DNA of 57,859 nt from Nitrospiraceae bacterium (GTDB lineage: Bacteria > Nitrospirota > Thermodesulfovibrionia > UBA6902). Shown here one piece after another: positions 1-9,343 of this stretch. The stretch spans positions 1-57,859 of the forward strand of contig QZJG01000073.1 in the NCBI GenBank assembly GCA_003599275.1. The letters run 5' to 3'. The notes beneath the pieces were generated by a model that searched no databases, had not been told where the DNA came from, and was given only the letters and a program-made list of their open reading frames with translations. Numbering within the stretch: position 1 is the first letter of the stretch; every line of letters starts with the position of its first letter. The position numbers and the translations under genes are program-made.

Positions 1-844
1 ATGAATATACATTCAGGTCGGCCCCGATCACAGGCAGGATCTGAAGATATGGACACCATGTGTATTCTTTATCAAACTTTCCGTCCAGCTCATGATACGC
101 GTCAAATATCTCAAAATCATCATCTCCGAGAATTTCAACCGCTTTACATATCTGTTCCTTGACCCTGTCGAAAAATGGCTTATGGTAACCGTTATTTTCC
201 GGACCGCTATTGCTTACTATGCAGGGGGAAACCTTGACATTGTCGACCCCGATATCTTTCAGCTTCCTGATAGATTCAAACACATGAGCGGAATTATATT
301 CGTCAATTATCAGAACAACGCCTAAGCAGCATGTGCCGTCCAGTTTCCCGAACTTTTTCATATTGTCCATTACAACAGTGAATTCTCCATTGCCCACGCC
401 CCTGTAATGCGAGTAGCTTTCATCGTCCCATCCGTCCATAGAAACCCTTAACCACGTCGCGGAATGCGCGAATATTTCCGCAAGCTCCCCTTTCAGCCTG
501 GAACCGTTTGTGAGGGACGCAAACTTCACCGGTGAAGCCGCAAGTATTTTGATCGCGTCTGTTAAGTACGGATAACAGAACGGATCTCCCCCCCCGCTGA
601 AGGTAACCGCCTTCACACCCATATCAATAACGTCTGCAAGTATTTCCGTCATCTTGTCTTTCGGGATGAAACTCCTCCGGTCCATATTTTTGCCGAGTTG
701 TAAATTCTCTGACCTGTAAGCGCAATAACGACAATTATGGCAGCAAACATTTGTCGGTTTTATCCTTATCTGGACCGGCGGTGTTATAGTCTTCACGTCA
801 GGAGATAATGAATCCAGTTTGTCCCTGTAATGGAAGATTTTCAT
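1..844 (-). CDS. Radical SAM protein, C-terminus cut by window edge
   Basis: The frame is open from an ATG at 844-842 to the first base of the window, so about 281 N-terminal residues are visible and the stop lies outside. Seen: a radical SAM cluster motif C34-x3-C38-x2-C41 followed by an SGGGDP segment (about residues 83-88), the usual SAM-binding glycine motif. The family uses a 4Fe-4S cluster and S-adenosylmethionine to start radical chemistry. It is the last visible gene of the minus-strand glycan island, 34 bp after the methyltransferase gene. Its substrate cannot be read from the sequence; a role in sugar or peptide modification is inferred from context only. Confidence 0.85.
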   Translation of the reverse strand, partial: MKIFHYRDKLDSLSPDVKTITPPVQIRIKPTNVCCHNCRYCAYRSENLQLGKNMDRRSFIPKDKMTEILADVIDMGVKAVTFSGGGDPFCYPYLTDAIKILAASPVKFASLTNGSRLKGELAEIFAHSATWLRVSMDGWDDESYSHYRGVGNGEFTVVMDNMKKFGKLDGTCCLGVVLIIDEYNSAHVFESIRKLKDIGVDNVKVSPCIVSNSGPENNGYHKPFFDRVKEQICKAVEILGDDDFEIFDAYHELDGKFDKEYTWCPYLQILPVIGADLNVYS

Positions 845-878
845 TTTTGTATAACGTAAACCCACTGAGCTTATCTCC

Positions 879-1583
879 TCACCTTCCGTTTCCAATCTTG
901 CCGCAGCATAACGCTATGAAGTAGTGCGCCATTTTTGAAAAACCGGTATGTACCATCTCGTCGTTCATGGAAAAGACAAATACATGCCTGAAATATTGAG
1001 AAAGGACATGCTCCAGCCTTTTTTCATCGAACATATTTACATGCCCCTTCCTGCTTCTTTCCGCCGTATATTCATACGAATAAACTGAGGGCGTTCCAAA
1101 AACAGCGACGCCGTCTTTACTTAGACAGGACAGGACATTTTCAAGAAACCGGTCCTGTTCGTCCTGATAAACATGTTCTATCGCATCGATGCTTACCAAC
1201 CCGTCAGCTCCTTTAATATTTAATTTATTACAGGTCAGATCGCGGCACATAAATTCCGCTCTGATGTGGGGCTTAATCCAGCTTTCGGCATACGCTATCT
1301 GCTCCGGATCAAAGTCAACGCCTATGATTTCAGCCTTTGTCTCGGCATTCAGCACCAAACAGCCGATGCCCTCACCGCAGCCGATATCAACGATTTTTTT
1401 TCTGTCATGCAGCATTTTTGCCGCGAACTTGTAACGCGACAGCGTAAAGCCCAGATGTTTTGGGTCCTTTAACAGTGAGAGGGTATTTACCGGTCCTAAA
1501 GAAATACGCCTGTCCAGTTCCGGATCACCCTGTACCTCGCTCCAGAGTCTCTTTGTCTTCGATATCTTTTTCTGCGTCACCAT
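879..1583 (-). CDS. Class I SAM-dependent methyltransferase
   Basis: 234 residues. The SAM-binding motif I is DIGCGEG at about residues 66-72, followed by the acidic motif II VDFDPEQ at about 90 and a post-motif SIDAIEHV segment typical of Methyltransf_11/23 proteins. It probably methylates a sugar or lipid-linked intermediate of the island; the acceptor is unknown. The ATG start overlaps the end of the upstream SDR gene by 7 bp, which suggests translational coupling. Confidence 0.85.
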   Translation of the reverse strand: MVTQKKISKTKRLWSEVQGDPELDRRISLGPVNTLSLLKDPKHLGFTLSRYKFAAKMLHDRKKIVDIGCGEGIGCLVLNAETKAEIIGVDFDPEQIAYAESWIKPHIRAEFMCRDLTCNKLNIKGADGLVSIDAIEHVYQDEQDRFLENVLSCLSKDGVAVFGTPSVYSYEYTAERSRKGHVNMFDEKRLEHVLSQYFRHVFVFSMNDEMVHTGFSKMAHYFIALCCGKIGNGR

Positions 1584-2380
1584 ATACTGTAGCCTCCGTC
1601 AATCACGATATTCTGCCCGGTGATGTATGAAGATGCCCCGGAAGCCAGGAATATCGCAATCCCCGCAAGATCGTCCGGATGTCCGATCCGGTCCATCGGA
1701 ATTCTACCCGTGATCTCCCGCATGTAATCCGGACGTTCAGGCCCTTTCTTTTTTGGAAACCAGCCCGGGCTTATCGCATTTACCCTTATCCCTTTTTCCG
1801 CCCAGAGCGCGGCCAGGTACCGCGTCATTTGCAGGACGCCCCCTTTGGAAACCGCATAATGAAGGGGCGCGTTGTTGTTCAAATCGAGATATACTCTCTG
1901 GTCAGGGGCCAGCATGCTCCATAATGAGGCCATGTTGATGATGGAGCCCCGGCCCGCTTTCAGCATGGCCGGACTTACTGCCTTTATAGTCAGATAATAA
2001 AGCGTCAAACAGTTTTCAATGGCATCGTCCCACGAAGCCTTTGTCAGCTCTTCCCATTTCTCCCTTGTCCCGGAGTATGCGTTGTTCACTAAAATATCCA
2101 CGCTCCCGTGTCTTGCTAAAACTTTTTCAACAACAGCATGAATATCATCTTCCCGTGTAACGTCACAAACGTAATATTCGAGACAGTTGTCCCCGGCGCC
2201 GCTGTTTTGATCTATGAAATCTTTCAACCTTTGCTCGTTCCGGCTCAACAAAATAACTTTTGCCCCAAAATCCCGGAGGGCATTCGACATCGCGGCGCCC
2301 AAATGACTTGCGCCGCCCGTAACCAGGGCCACCTTGTCCTTGAGAGAAAATATCTCCCGATATCCGCCGCCGTTATTCAC
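1577..2380 (-). CDS. Short-chain dehydrogenase/reductase (SDR)
   Basis: 267 residues starting at a GTG with a GGAG Shine-Dalgarno 7 nt upstream. It has a classical SDR Rossmann motif TGGASHLG (21-28), an NNA segment (about 99-101), and a complete catalytic set S152, Y175, K179 (YAVSK). The C-terminal SSYITGQNIVIDGG pattern is standard for the family. It should reduce a keto group or oxidise a hydroxyl using NAD(P)H, most simply a keto-sugar or keto-acid made by neighbouring enzymes. A 109-bp gap with no recognised element separates it from the transketolase pair upstream. Confidence 0.85.
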   Translation of the reverse strand: MNNGGGYREIFSLKDKVALVTGGASHLGAAMSNALRDFGAKVILLSRNEQRLKDFIDQNSGAGDNCLEYYVCDVTREDDIHAVVEKVLARHGSVDILVNNAYSGTREKWEELTKASWDDAIENCLTLYYLTIKAVSPAMLKAGRGSIINMASLWSMLAPDQRVYLDLNNNAPLHYAVSKGGVLQMTRYLAALWAEKGIRVNAISPGWFPKKKGPERPDYMREITGRIPMDRIGHPDDLAGIAIFLASGASSYITGQNIVIDGGYSIW

Positions 2381-2489
2381 TGTGGACTCCGTGTTTGTCG
2401 ATTATAGAAATTACGCAGCAGGCTACCCTTTGCGATTGTAAAGATCTCAACTGATATTTAAGATGTTTGAATATTAATAGCATATTCTC

Positions 2490-3398
2490 TTATGTTCCTT
2501 TGACTGCTGCGACTATATCGTCCGCAGTGATTTTGAAATGTTTCCTCATTCCTCCCGTGTCCCTGATCGTATGAATAAATTCGTGTGGGATACCCATCGT
2601 CCTCAACCGCCAGGGAGGATTTATGTCGGAATGCATCTGCTTTAAAATGCCGCCGAGCCCGCAGCTCGAAAAATGTTCTTCAACGGATATCACGGTCCGT
2701 ATTCCTTTCAGCATCTCCATGAGAATTTCTCTCTTCAACGGCTGCAACACGGGAACGGATATTATGAGCGGACAGATATTTTCTTTGGCGATCATGCCGT
2801 ATGCCGACATTACTTCGGAAGAGATGGAGCCGTGGAACAGCACGGCAGTGTCCTGACCTTCCCTTATGACCTGCGGGACAGTTATATCAAAATTGTCATC
2901 CTGATGTATTACCGGCTCCCCCCTCTTTGCCAGTCTTATGTAGACGGGTTTGTCGGAGTTCAGTGAGTAAGCCGCGGCAAGCCTTGCTTCGACAGGGTCC
3001 GCCGGCGATATGACCGTAAGGTCCGGCAGCGTCTGTGCCAGGCCGATGTCTTCCACGGAATAGTGCGTCATCCCCTGGGGCGCATAAGTAACTCCGCTTC
3101 CGATGCCAACAAGAGTGACCGGCAATTTTTGATAACAAATATCATTTCTGACCTGCTCATAACAGCGATACAATAAAAAAGGGATTATGTTATACATGTA
3201 AACTTTGAAGCCTGTAACAGACAGTCCGGCGGAAAAACTCGCCATATTCTGTTCGGCAACTCCGAGGTTCAGAAATTTTTCCGGGCATTCCTCTTTAAAC
3301 CCGTCAAAAACTCCCAGACCCGCGTCACCGCTTATGATAAAAATATCGTCCCTTTTCCGGGACGCGTTAATTATCGTGTCCACAAACGTGTTTCTCAT
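2490..3398 (-). CDS. Transketolase, C-terminal subunit (split transketolase)
   Basis: 302 residues covering the pyrimidine-binding and C-terminal domains of transketolase. The TPP-activating glutamate is E49 in VAEQNMASFSAG. The start overlaps the stop of the N-terminal subunit gene (ATGA), so the two are co-translated as a heterodimer. Split transketolases move two-carbon ketol units between sugars. In a glycan cluster the pair could provide a precursor such as sedoheptulose 7-phosphate or could add a carbon unit to a sugar; which one is not visible. Confidence 0.85.
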   Translation of the reverse strand: MRNTFVDTIINASRKRDDIFIISGDAGLGVFDGFKEECPEKFLNLGVAEQNMASFSAGLSVTGFKVYMYNIIPFLLYRCYEQVRNDICYQKLPVTLVGIGSGVTYAPQGMTHYSVEDIGLAQTLPDLTVISPADPVEARLAAAYSLNSDKPVYIRLAKRGEPVIHQDDNFDITVPQVIREGQDTAVLFHGSISSEVMSAYGMIAKENICPLIISVPVLQPLKREILMEMLKGIRTVISVEEHFSSCGLGGILKQMHSDINPPWRLRTMGIPHEFIHTIRDTGGMRKHFKITADDIVAAVKGT

Positions 3399-4177
3399 CC
3401 GATCTCCAGCAGGGCTTTTTCCTTGTGCTCATCCGTAACAATGAAGTAATGCCAGACAAGCTCGTTTTCCATGAATGAGACCCCTTTGCCTTTTGTAGTG
3501 CAGGCGATCATGATTTTAGGTTTCCCTTCCGGACCTTCATTAAAAGCTTTTCCGAGGGCCTCCGGATCATGTCCGTCCGTCTCTGTCACGTGCCAGCCGA
3601 AGGCCTGCCATTTTGACTTCACTGGCTCAAAGCAGCAAAGGTCTCTTGCCCTTCCATAGCCCTGCAGGTTGTTGTAATCCATTATGACCGTGAAGTTGTC
3701 CAATCCGAGCTTCGGCGCAAATAATGCGCCTTCCCATATAGACCCTTCCTGCGACTCTCCGTCCCCGATAAGCACATATACCTTCCTGCGGCTGCCCCTC
3801 TTTTTTAAACCATAAGCCATTCCAAGTCCCATATTGAAGCCGTGGCCCAGAGAACCTGCCGAGACCTCTATCCCTTTTGCGCTGAATCTGTCGAGATGCG
3901 CCGGGAGAGTGCCGTTGTTCCGATAATACCCTTCCAGCAGCTCCGGACTCATGATGCCCCTTACCGCCAACGTGCTGTAAAGCGCCATGGCTGCATGACC
4001 CTTGCTCATAATGAATATGTCCCTCTCGTCCCACGGTTCGAGCTTCATCACATCAAAATACAGGGCAGTCAAAATATCCGCGCATGAAAGAGAAGACGCG
4101 ACGTGAGGGCTCCCCGACCTGTGGGCCATCCTGATTATTGAGGCCCTTATCTCTCTTGAGACCTCTTTTAAATTCAT
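3395..4177 (-). CDS. Transketolase, N-terminal subunit (split transketolase)
   Basis: 260 residues from the ATG at 4177, chosen because it overlaps the stop of the upstream GT9 gene (ATGA) and matches the normal N-terminus of the family; a longer frame reaching 4291 lies inside GT9. It has the phosphate-binding histidine H61 (SKGHAAMALY) and the TPP/Mg motif GDG (138-140) ending in NN (169-170). It needs the partner encoded directly downstream. Normal housekeeping transketolases are single chains of about 650 residues; this half-size form is common in pathway-specific clusters. Confidence 0.85.
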   Translation of the reverse strand: MNLKEVSREIRASIIRMAHRSGSPHVASSLSCADILTALYFDVMKLEPWDERDIFIMSKGHAAMALYSTLAVRGIMSPELLEGYYRNNGTLPAHLDRFSAKGIEVSAGSLGHGFNMGLGMAYGLKKRGSRRKVYVLIGDGESQEGSIWEGALFAPKLGLDNFTVIMDYNNLQGYGRARDLCCFEPVKSKWQAFGWHVTETDGHDPEALGKAFNEGPEGKPKIMIACTTKGKGVSFMENELVWHYFIVTDEHKEKALLEIG

Positions 4178-5127
4178 TTTACTTTGCACTCGTTCAGCAT
4201 AATATTTGCCATACTTGCCACCTCGGATAAATCTATATCCCTCATGCATTCCAGTCCGGTTGCGCATTTTGAACCGTAACAGGGCATGCATTCACATTTG
4301 CTTTTTGAGATTATGGACCTGCTTTCTCCGTAGAAATAGATTTCCTGCGGGTTCGTCGGTCCGAAAATCCCGATCACCTTTTTCCTGAAGGCCTGCGCCA
4401 GATGAAGCCCAAGACTGTCATTGGATATGATGACCCTGCATGAATTCAGCCAGTCCATGTATTCACGCAAGTCCCGGCGTCCCTCCTGCCATGAAACAGA
4501 ATGCCCCGATTCCAGCAATGTCCTTTCCATAGTCCTCCACATATCCATCGGCAGCGCCTTGTTCGGCCACTTTGAGCCAACCTCGAAATTAAGTCCGATA
4601 TCGAATCTTTCTTCCGTTCTCGGACGGTATCCGATTACATATTCCTGTCCCTTCCATTGGGCGCCTATCATCTCTACCAGGACCTGCTGCCAGAACCCCT
4701 TCGGACTGTTTGTTTTCTTCTTCTCTTTTATATACTCGATAAAATCGAGACCTCTTTCATAACCATGATAAGAGCCGTTGACGCTCTCAAATCTGAACCC
4801 GTACTTCACCCATGCGTCTATCATGTCCGCCAAAGCACATACGCCCGGTATCTTTTCAAGGTTTATGAGCACATCGAATTTTTCCCGCATAAGCTGGAAC
4901 GGGACAAAATTGTCCCATACTATTACCTGATCGATAAGCGGGTTCTTGTCTAACAGCGCCTCCGCATGAGCATCGACCAGCCATGTTACATGGGAACATG
5001 GATACTTCTCCCTCAATGCCGCTAAAAGGGGTGTCGTCCTCAAAACGTCTCCCAGGCTCGGGAACCTGCCAATCTCGGCATCAAGGGTCTCCGAGTAACC
5101 AAGCTTTATTATCAGTATCTTTGTCAT
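4174..5127 (-). CDS. Glycosyltransferase family 9 (heptosyltransferase-like)
   Basis: 317 residues with the two-domain GT-B pattern of ADP-heptose:LPS heptosyltransferases. The N-terminal ILIIKLGYSETLDAE segment and the C-terminal donor-site ISNDSLGLHLAQAFRKKVIGIFGPTN-type segment are both recognisable. The C-terminus has a cysteine-rich stretch (CECMPCYGSKC). GT9 enzymes transfer heptose or related sugars to lipid A core or other surface acceptors. Together with the HddA/HddC-like genes it supports a heptose theme for the island. The sugar donor is inferred, not demonstrated. Confidence 0.8.
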   Translation of the reverse strand: MTKILIIKLGYSETLDAEIGRFPSLGDVLRTTPLLAALREKYPCSHVTWLVDAHAEALLDKNPLIDQVIVWDNFVPFQLMREKFDVLINLEKIPGVCALADMIDAWVKYGFRFESVNGSYHGYERGLDFIEYIKEKKKTNSPKGFWQQVLVEMIGAQWKGQEYVIGYRPRTEERFDIGLNFEVGSKWPNKALPMDMWRTMERTLLESGHSVSWQEGRRDLREYMDWLNSCRVIISNDSLGLHLAQAFRKKVIGIFGPTNPQEIYFYGESRSIISKSKCECMPCYGSKCATGLECMRDIDLSEVASMANIMLNECKVK

Positions 5128-5149
5128 GGTCCTCTCCCTGTATAAGCTT

Positions 5150-6220
5150 CTATATGAAATTTACATGCTCCGGTTTGTTTTCCAGCATCTCTAAAAATTC
5201 ATTGGCCCTTGCCATCCTGCAATTGCGCCTGCACTCATCGGTCCGGAGACCGTCCATTCCGTATTTCAGCGAGGCCCGTCTCCTTTCGCCATAGAAAATC
5301 TCTTTCATGCCGCAATGATATATATTGCCGGCATTGAACCTTTTGTCTCCTATATATTCTTTGCATGTGTAGAAATCACCCTGTGAAGATATGTATCCCC
5401 CGAAAGACAGGGCATTACAATGGTTATAATTTTTTTCCGTCGCCATATAATTCTGCATGGCCTGTTTTCTGAATATTATCTCCGGGACCGATCTGCCTTT
5501 GAATTCATCGACAATACCCTGGATTTCATCTAACATCCGGTCTGAATAAGACTCGTCCCTTCTTTTTAGCATTTTCGGATTGAAAGAATACGGCTTGAAG
5601 CTGTAGTAATCAATTTGCATGTCCGAAAACAACTCAGCCGCTTCCCTGATGTCGCCCGCGTTTTCTTCCACTACGAGATATTGGACGCCGACCGTGACCG
5701 GGAGATTAAATTGTTTCTTGATCCTGACGGCCTCATTTATGTTGCCGATCGTCCTGGCGAAGAAGCTCTCTTTTACGCCGTGGACTTTCGAGTAGACTTG
5801 CGGGGTCCCGGCATCAACGCTGAATCTTATCCATGTCAAATAAGGGAGGATGTCCTCCCACAGGGCAGTATTGCCTGAATTCCCGTTTGTCGTCAGTGAT
5901 ACATCGATACCGGACTCTTTCGCTGTCCTTATGAATGACCCGATATCTTCATGAAGCAACGGCTCTCCTTCACCTGCAAACATGACGCTTCTCACGCCGA
6001 GGTCCCCCATTTCATAAAGCCTTTCGCAAAATATTCCGGCATCAAGCCTGCTTTTATTGTCCATGGCAAAATCCACGCCGCAGAATACACACCGGTTATT
6101 GCAGAAACCGACGGGACTGATTTCCATATAGACCGGCGCCACAATCCTTTCATTCTGCCACTGCAGGACCCTGTCCATGTGCCAATATAATTTATGTCCG
6201 TCTATGAGATACCTGTCCAT
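5150..6220 (-). CDS. Radical SAM protein with SPASM-like C-terminus
   Basis: 356 residues from the ATG at 6220, preferred over the longer frame to 6274 because it has an AAGG site 6 nt upstream. Cluster motif C40-x3-C44-x2-C47 (FCNNRCVFC), then FAGEGEPLLH as the SAM-binding glycine motif. Late cysteines (FYTCKEY, CRRNC) suggest an auxiliary Fe-S cluster of the SPASM/Twitch type. Such enzymes modify peptides or sugars by radical chemistry; the substrate is unknown. It is separated by 89 bp from the next radical SAM gene upstream. Confidence 0.8.
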   Translation of the reverse strand: MDRYLIDGHKLYWHMDRVLQWQNERIVAPVYMEISPVGFCNNRCVFCGVDFAMDNKSRLDAGIFCERLYEMGDLGVRSVMFAGEGEPLLHEDIGSFIRTAKESGIDVSLTTNGNSGNTALWEDILPYLTWIRFSVDAGTPQVYSKVHGVKESFFARTIGNINEAVRIKKQFNLPVTVGVQYLVVEENAGDIREAAELFSDMQIDYYSFKPYSFNPKMLKRRDESYSDRMLDEIQGIVDEFKGRSVPEIIFRKQAMQNYMATEKNYNHCNALSFGGYISSQGDFYTCKEYIGDKRFNAGNIYHCGMKEIFYGERRRASLKYGMDGLRTDECRRNCRMARANEFLEMLENKPEHVNFI

Positions 6221-6309
6221 GTTTACCTTATATTTCCCTCGCCACTTGCAGGAGAGGCCATAAACCACAGGCATGGGCTTCCCTCTGTGAGAAAAATGTT
6301 AAATGACCT

Positions 6310-7290
6310 TTAATATCTTTCATGGCTTATAACATGTTCCATAGTTTCCAGGTTTTTTATTTCAACACTTGTATGGCCGAATATCTGGAGCCTGTTTGTC
6401 TTGATCTTCACATCGCATGGATTGCAGTCGCCGTAAAAGGAGCATGACCTGAATTTATCGATTTCACGTACGGTAAAGTCATCATCCAGGATATGTCCCA
6501 CCGGCTGCCTGCCTTTATACAGGTCTGCGTGACATCTGTGCACATACCCTGCCGGGTCCACGAGGACCTCCGTCGTCCGGCAATCGCATTTTTTTAATTT
6601 GCCGCCGCACACCGAGTCGTCATATTTGTATGTGCCGTAGAGAACGCCGTTCCATTCCCCTAAGAATTCCTTGGTCCTGAAGTCGATCCCGAGTTTCAGG
6701 CACCTTTCCATGGTCTGCATAATATGCGCTCTCCCGGATTCCTCCGGGTGCACTACGCTGTATATTCCTGTTCTGAATCCTGCGGCCTGCAGCCTGATCG
6801 TCTTTCTGATCAGCTCCTCTATATCGTTCTGACCGGGATGATAGCTGACCCTTATGGCCGCATACGGCGCCTCCCTCGAAAACCTCCGGACCGGGACCTT
6901 CCTTATGAATTCATCCGCGTCAAATGACATGTTCGTCAGGAGGTCCATTTTTATGTCTTCCCTGACCTCGTTCACAAACCTGTAGAATCCCTTATAAAGC
7001 GTCGGCTCGCCGCCCTGGATAGTGAGGGGAAGATCGTCTCTTAGCACCAAACGGTTTGCAGCATTGATCCAGTCATCAGCAGACATTTTCTCCGGTCCCG
7101 TTCGGGTCCGGGCGCTGCGTGAATGAAGGTTGATGCAGTACCGGCACCGCAAGTTACAGGACAGGGTCAGGAAAAATGCTACATAGTTATGCGTTGGTCC
7201 CACTTTTATTTGCATGACCGCGGCCCTCTGATCATCAGTCGCTTTCATTTCGTGATGTCCGGTTTCGTTCATCGCATTTTTCTTAATCAT
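6310..7290 (-). CDS. Radical SAM protein
   Basis: 326 residues. The canonical cluster motif is C45-x3-C49-x2-C52 (LSCNLRCRYCINLH), followed by IQGGEPTL at about 92-98. The C-terminal 90 residues hold many cysteines (CGGKLKKCDC, RCHADL, CSFYGDCNPC), consistent with one or two auxiliary clusters. The start overlaps the stop of the sulfotransferase/APS-kinase gene by 8 bp. Function within the island is unknown; it is one of four radical SAM proteins here. Confidence 0.82.
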   Translation of the reverse strand: MIKKNAMNETGHHEMKATDDQRAAVMQIKVGPTHNYVAFFLTLSCNLRCRYCINLHSRSARTRTGPEKMSADDWINAANRLVLRDDLPLTIQGGEPTLYKGFYRFVNEVREDIKMDLLTNMSFDADEFIRKVPVRRFSREAPYAAIRVSYHPGQNDIEELIRKTIRLQAAGFRTGIYSVVHPEESGRAHIMQTMERCLKLGIDFRTKEFLGEWNGVLYGTYKYDDSVCGGKLKKCDCRTTEVLVDPAGYVHRCHADLYKGRQPVGHILDDDFTVREIDKFRSCSFYGDCNPCDVKIKTNRLQIFGHTSVEIKNLETMEHVISHERY

Positions 7291-9343
7291 GTTTCACCGT
7301 ATTCTGCTGACCCAGCAGGAATTTCAGCGCATTGAGATTGGCTGTTAATGCTTCACTCTGATGGCCTTCCTTTACCAGGCAATCCAGAAGATAGTCCGCC
7401 ACCTCGTAGTTTTGTTTATGAATATGAACGACCGCCATATTATTAATAAGCACGGACCTGAGGGCATCTATTTTATTCAACAGCCCTGAAAATATGTCAT
7501 ATGCCTTATCGGTTTCATTTTGTGAAGCCAACCTTTCACCTCTTTCATTTACTGCATTCAGAAGCTGTAAAGCAACGTCAATTGCCTCCACATAGTTCTC
7601 AGTGGACACAGTCTCCGCCGTGACCGGCAGCGAATTGTCCCGAACAAGCGTTTCAGTAAACCGAACGCAACCAAGTTCTTTCAGCCTGTTGACAATCAGA
7701 TAAACGCACCGGCTTACGCTTATCCTGTCGGTCTCAACAACAATTTCAGGAGCTGACGGCTCTTCGTACGGGTCAGTTACCCCCGTGAAGTTTGCGATCT
7801 TTCCGTTCCTTGCGAGTTTGTACAAACCTTTCACATCTCTTTTTTCGCATATCTCAAGCGGGCATTTGACATAAACCTCTATGAAATCCGGGAGCATCTC
7901 CCTGACTGCCTCTCTTGTATCGCTATATGGAGATATTAATGATACACACACCGGTCTTCCGGCTTTCAGGATCTCATCCGCCCGTGCCGCTGTCCTCAAA
8001 TTGTTGACGTGCCTGTCGTCTTTTGAGAACCCCAGATTTCCGGAAATGCTCTTTCTTATATCATCCCCGTCAAGGACGGCCATTTCAGTCGAACCGCAGG
8101 ATAATAATTCATCTTTTATGGCCAGGGCCAGGGTCGTCTTGCCTGAGCCGGAAAGCCCGGTAAGCCATAGCACAAAAGGCTTCAGCACTTCGATGTCCAT
8201 CGCGCCGCCGCACGGATCCGCAGAATCCGTCGTCTTAAACACTTTAATTGGATTTACGCCAAAAACTTCGGAAAACCTTCCAAGGTTATAGTGTGCTTTC
8301 ATAAAACGGGGCCAGCGGCTGAGAAGAAACAACAGGAGCGATACGGCTTCCTTCTTTCTCCCATCCATGGCCTCCCTTTCCGCAAAATAATTGAGAAGAT
8401 CGGGAGAAGATTGATGCAGGAGGTTTATAAGTCCTTTCTCAGTCAAATATGTCTCGGCCCATGCAGCACTGCTTTCTTCTTTTTTCATCACGGTTGAAGG
8501 AATTTCATAACCGTAAGCCTTCATCGTCGGGCCGCATATTTCCTCAAAGACCTTCCTCTGTTCGTCCGACCATTCATTCCAGAGGGCGGAAGGAGATCTG
8601 TCTCCCATAGTCTTGCGATTGACGTCAGTGGCCTGCAAAACCGCCAATTCCTCAACAGAACAATTCGTGTCCGGATTTATCTTCTTTAGAAGATCCATCA
8701 GCAGGTCCCCGTCGGCAAGGAGATCTTCAAAACGATAAACATTTATTTCAGAGGCGGGACCAAGGCGGCCCCTGAGCCATTCAATCGCCTCCATGTTGAT
8801 TATCCGCCACATTAAACAAAACTTCCCCCATCTCGTATATTTTGCCCAGCCGTCATAAGACTTTCCGGCAAGCTCCAGGAACCGGGGATAATTGTTATTG
8901 AAAACAAAATCATCATATTCGAGAATGTGTGGGTCACGGTGGAACGCGTTGTGGAGCATTATGAATTCATAGTGCTGAAACATCGAGTGGACCGCCTGTA
9001 TGCCGTTCCGCACCAGATAAATGATCCTGTGTATCCTTTGCCTTTTTGCCACTTCCGGAATTATCAACTGGCTCCATGAATTGGAATCGCCGACAGCCGC
9101 ATAATCCTCCAGCCCGTTCCTGATGACCGAAAAATATTCGTCGAAATGATTGTCGAGACCTTTTTCAAATTCATGCCGGCCGACTCCGCAGGGCCATGAT
9201 AACGGGACCGTCCGGCCTTTCAGCTCATGATGACAGACCATTTTATCTTCCGGCCGGTTCAGGACGTCGGCCAGCCATGCGGTGCCGCTGTGACCGAAGC
9301 CTGTTATCAAATAGAAATTGCCCTCTCTGATATCCTTGCTCAT
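7283..9343 (-). CDS. Sulfotransferase / adenylylsulfate kinase fusion with TPR-like tail
   Basis: 686 residues, three parts. Residues 1 to about 285 resemble a PAPS-dependent sulfotransferase: a 5'-phosphosulfate-binding-like GHSGTAW (17-23) and a 3'-phosphate-binding-like VRNGIQAVHS (111-120). About 300-375 is helical linker. About 390-570 is a complete APS kinase (CysC): P-loop GLSGSGKTT (396-404), DGDDIR (425-430), ISPY, and GLYKLARNGKIANFTG. The last 110 residues look TPR-like. APS kinase makes PAPS from adenylylsulfate and ATP, and the sulfotransferase uses it, so one chain may both make and spend the sulfate donor. Substrate APS must come from an ATP sulfurylase elsewhere. The domain order is unusual. 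Confidence 0.88.
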   Translation of the reverse strand: MSKDIREGNFYLITGFGHSGTAWLADVLNRPEDKMVCHHELKGRTVPLSWPCGVGRHEFEKGLDNHFDEYFSVIRNGLEDYAAVGDSNSWSQLIIPEVAKRQRIHRIIYLVRNGIQAVHSMFQHYEFIMLHNAFHRDPHILEYDDFVFNNNYPRFLELAGKSYDGWAKYTRWGKFCLMWRIINMEAIEWLRGRLGPASEINVYRFEDLLADGDLLMDLLKKINPDTNCSVEELAVLQATDVNRKTMGDRSPSALWNEWSDEQRKVFEEICGPTMKAYGYEIPSTVMKKEESSAAWAETYLTEKGLINLLHQSSPDLLNYFAEREAMDGRKKEAVSLLLFLLSRWPRFMKAHYNLGRFSEVFGVNPIKVFKTTDSADPCGGAMDIEVLKPFVLWLTGLSGSGKTTLALAIKDELLSCGSTEMAVLDGDDIRKSISGNLGFSKDDRHVNNLRTAARADEILKAGRPVCVSLISPYSDTREAVREMLPDFIEVYVKCPLEICEKRDVKGLYKLARNGKIANFTGVTDPYEEPSAPEIVVETDRISVSRCVYLIVNRLKELGCVRFTETLVRDNSLPVTAETVSTENYVEAIDVALQLLNAVNERGERLASQNETDKAYDIFSGLLNKIDALRSVLINNMAVVHIHKQNYEVADYLLDCLVKEGHQSEALTANLNALKFLLGQQNTVKHD

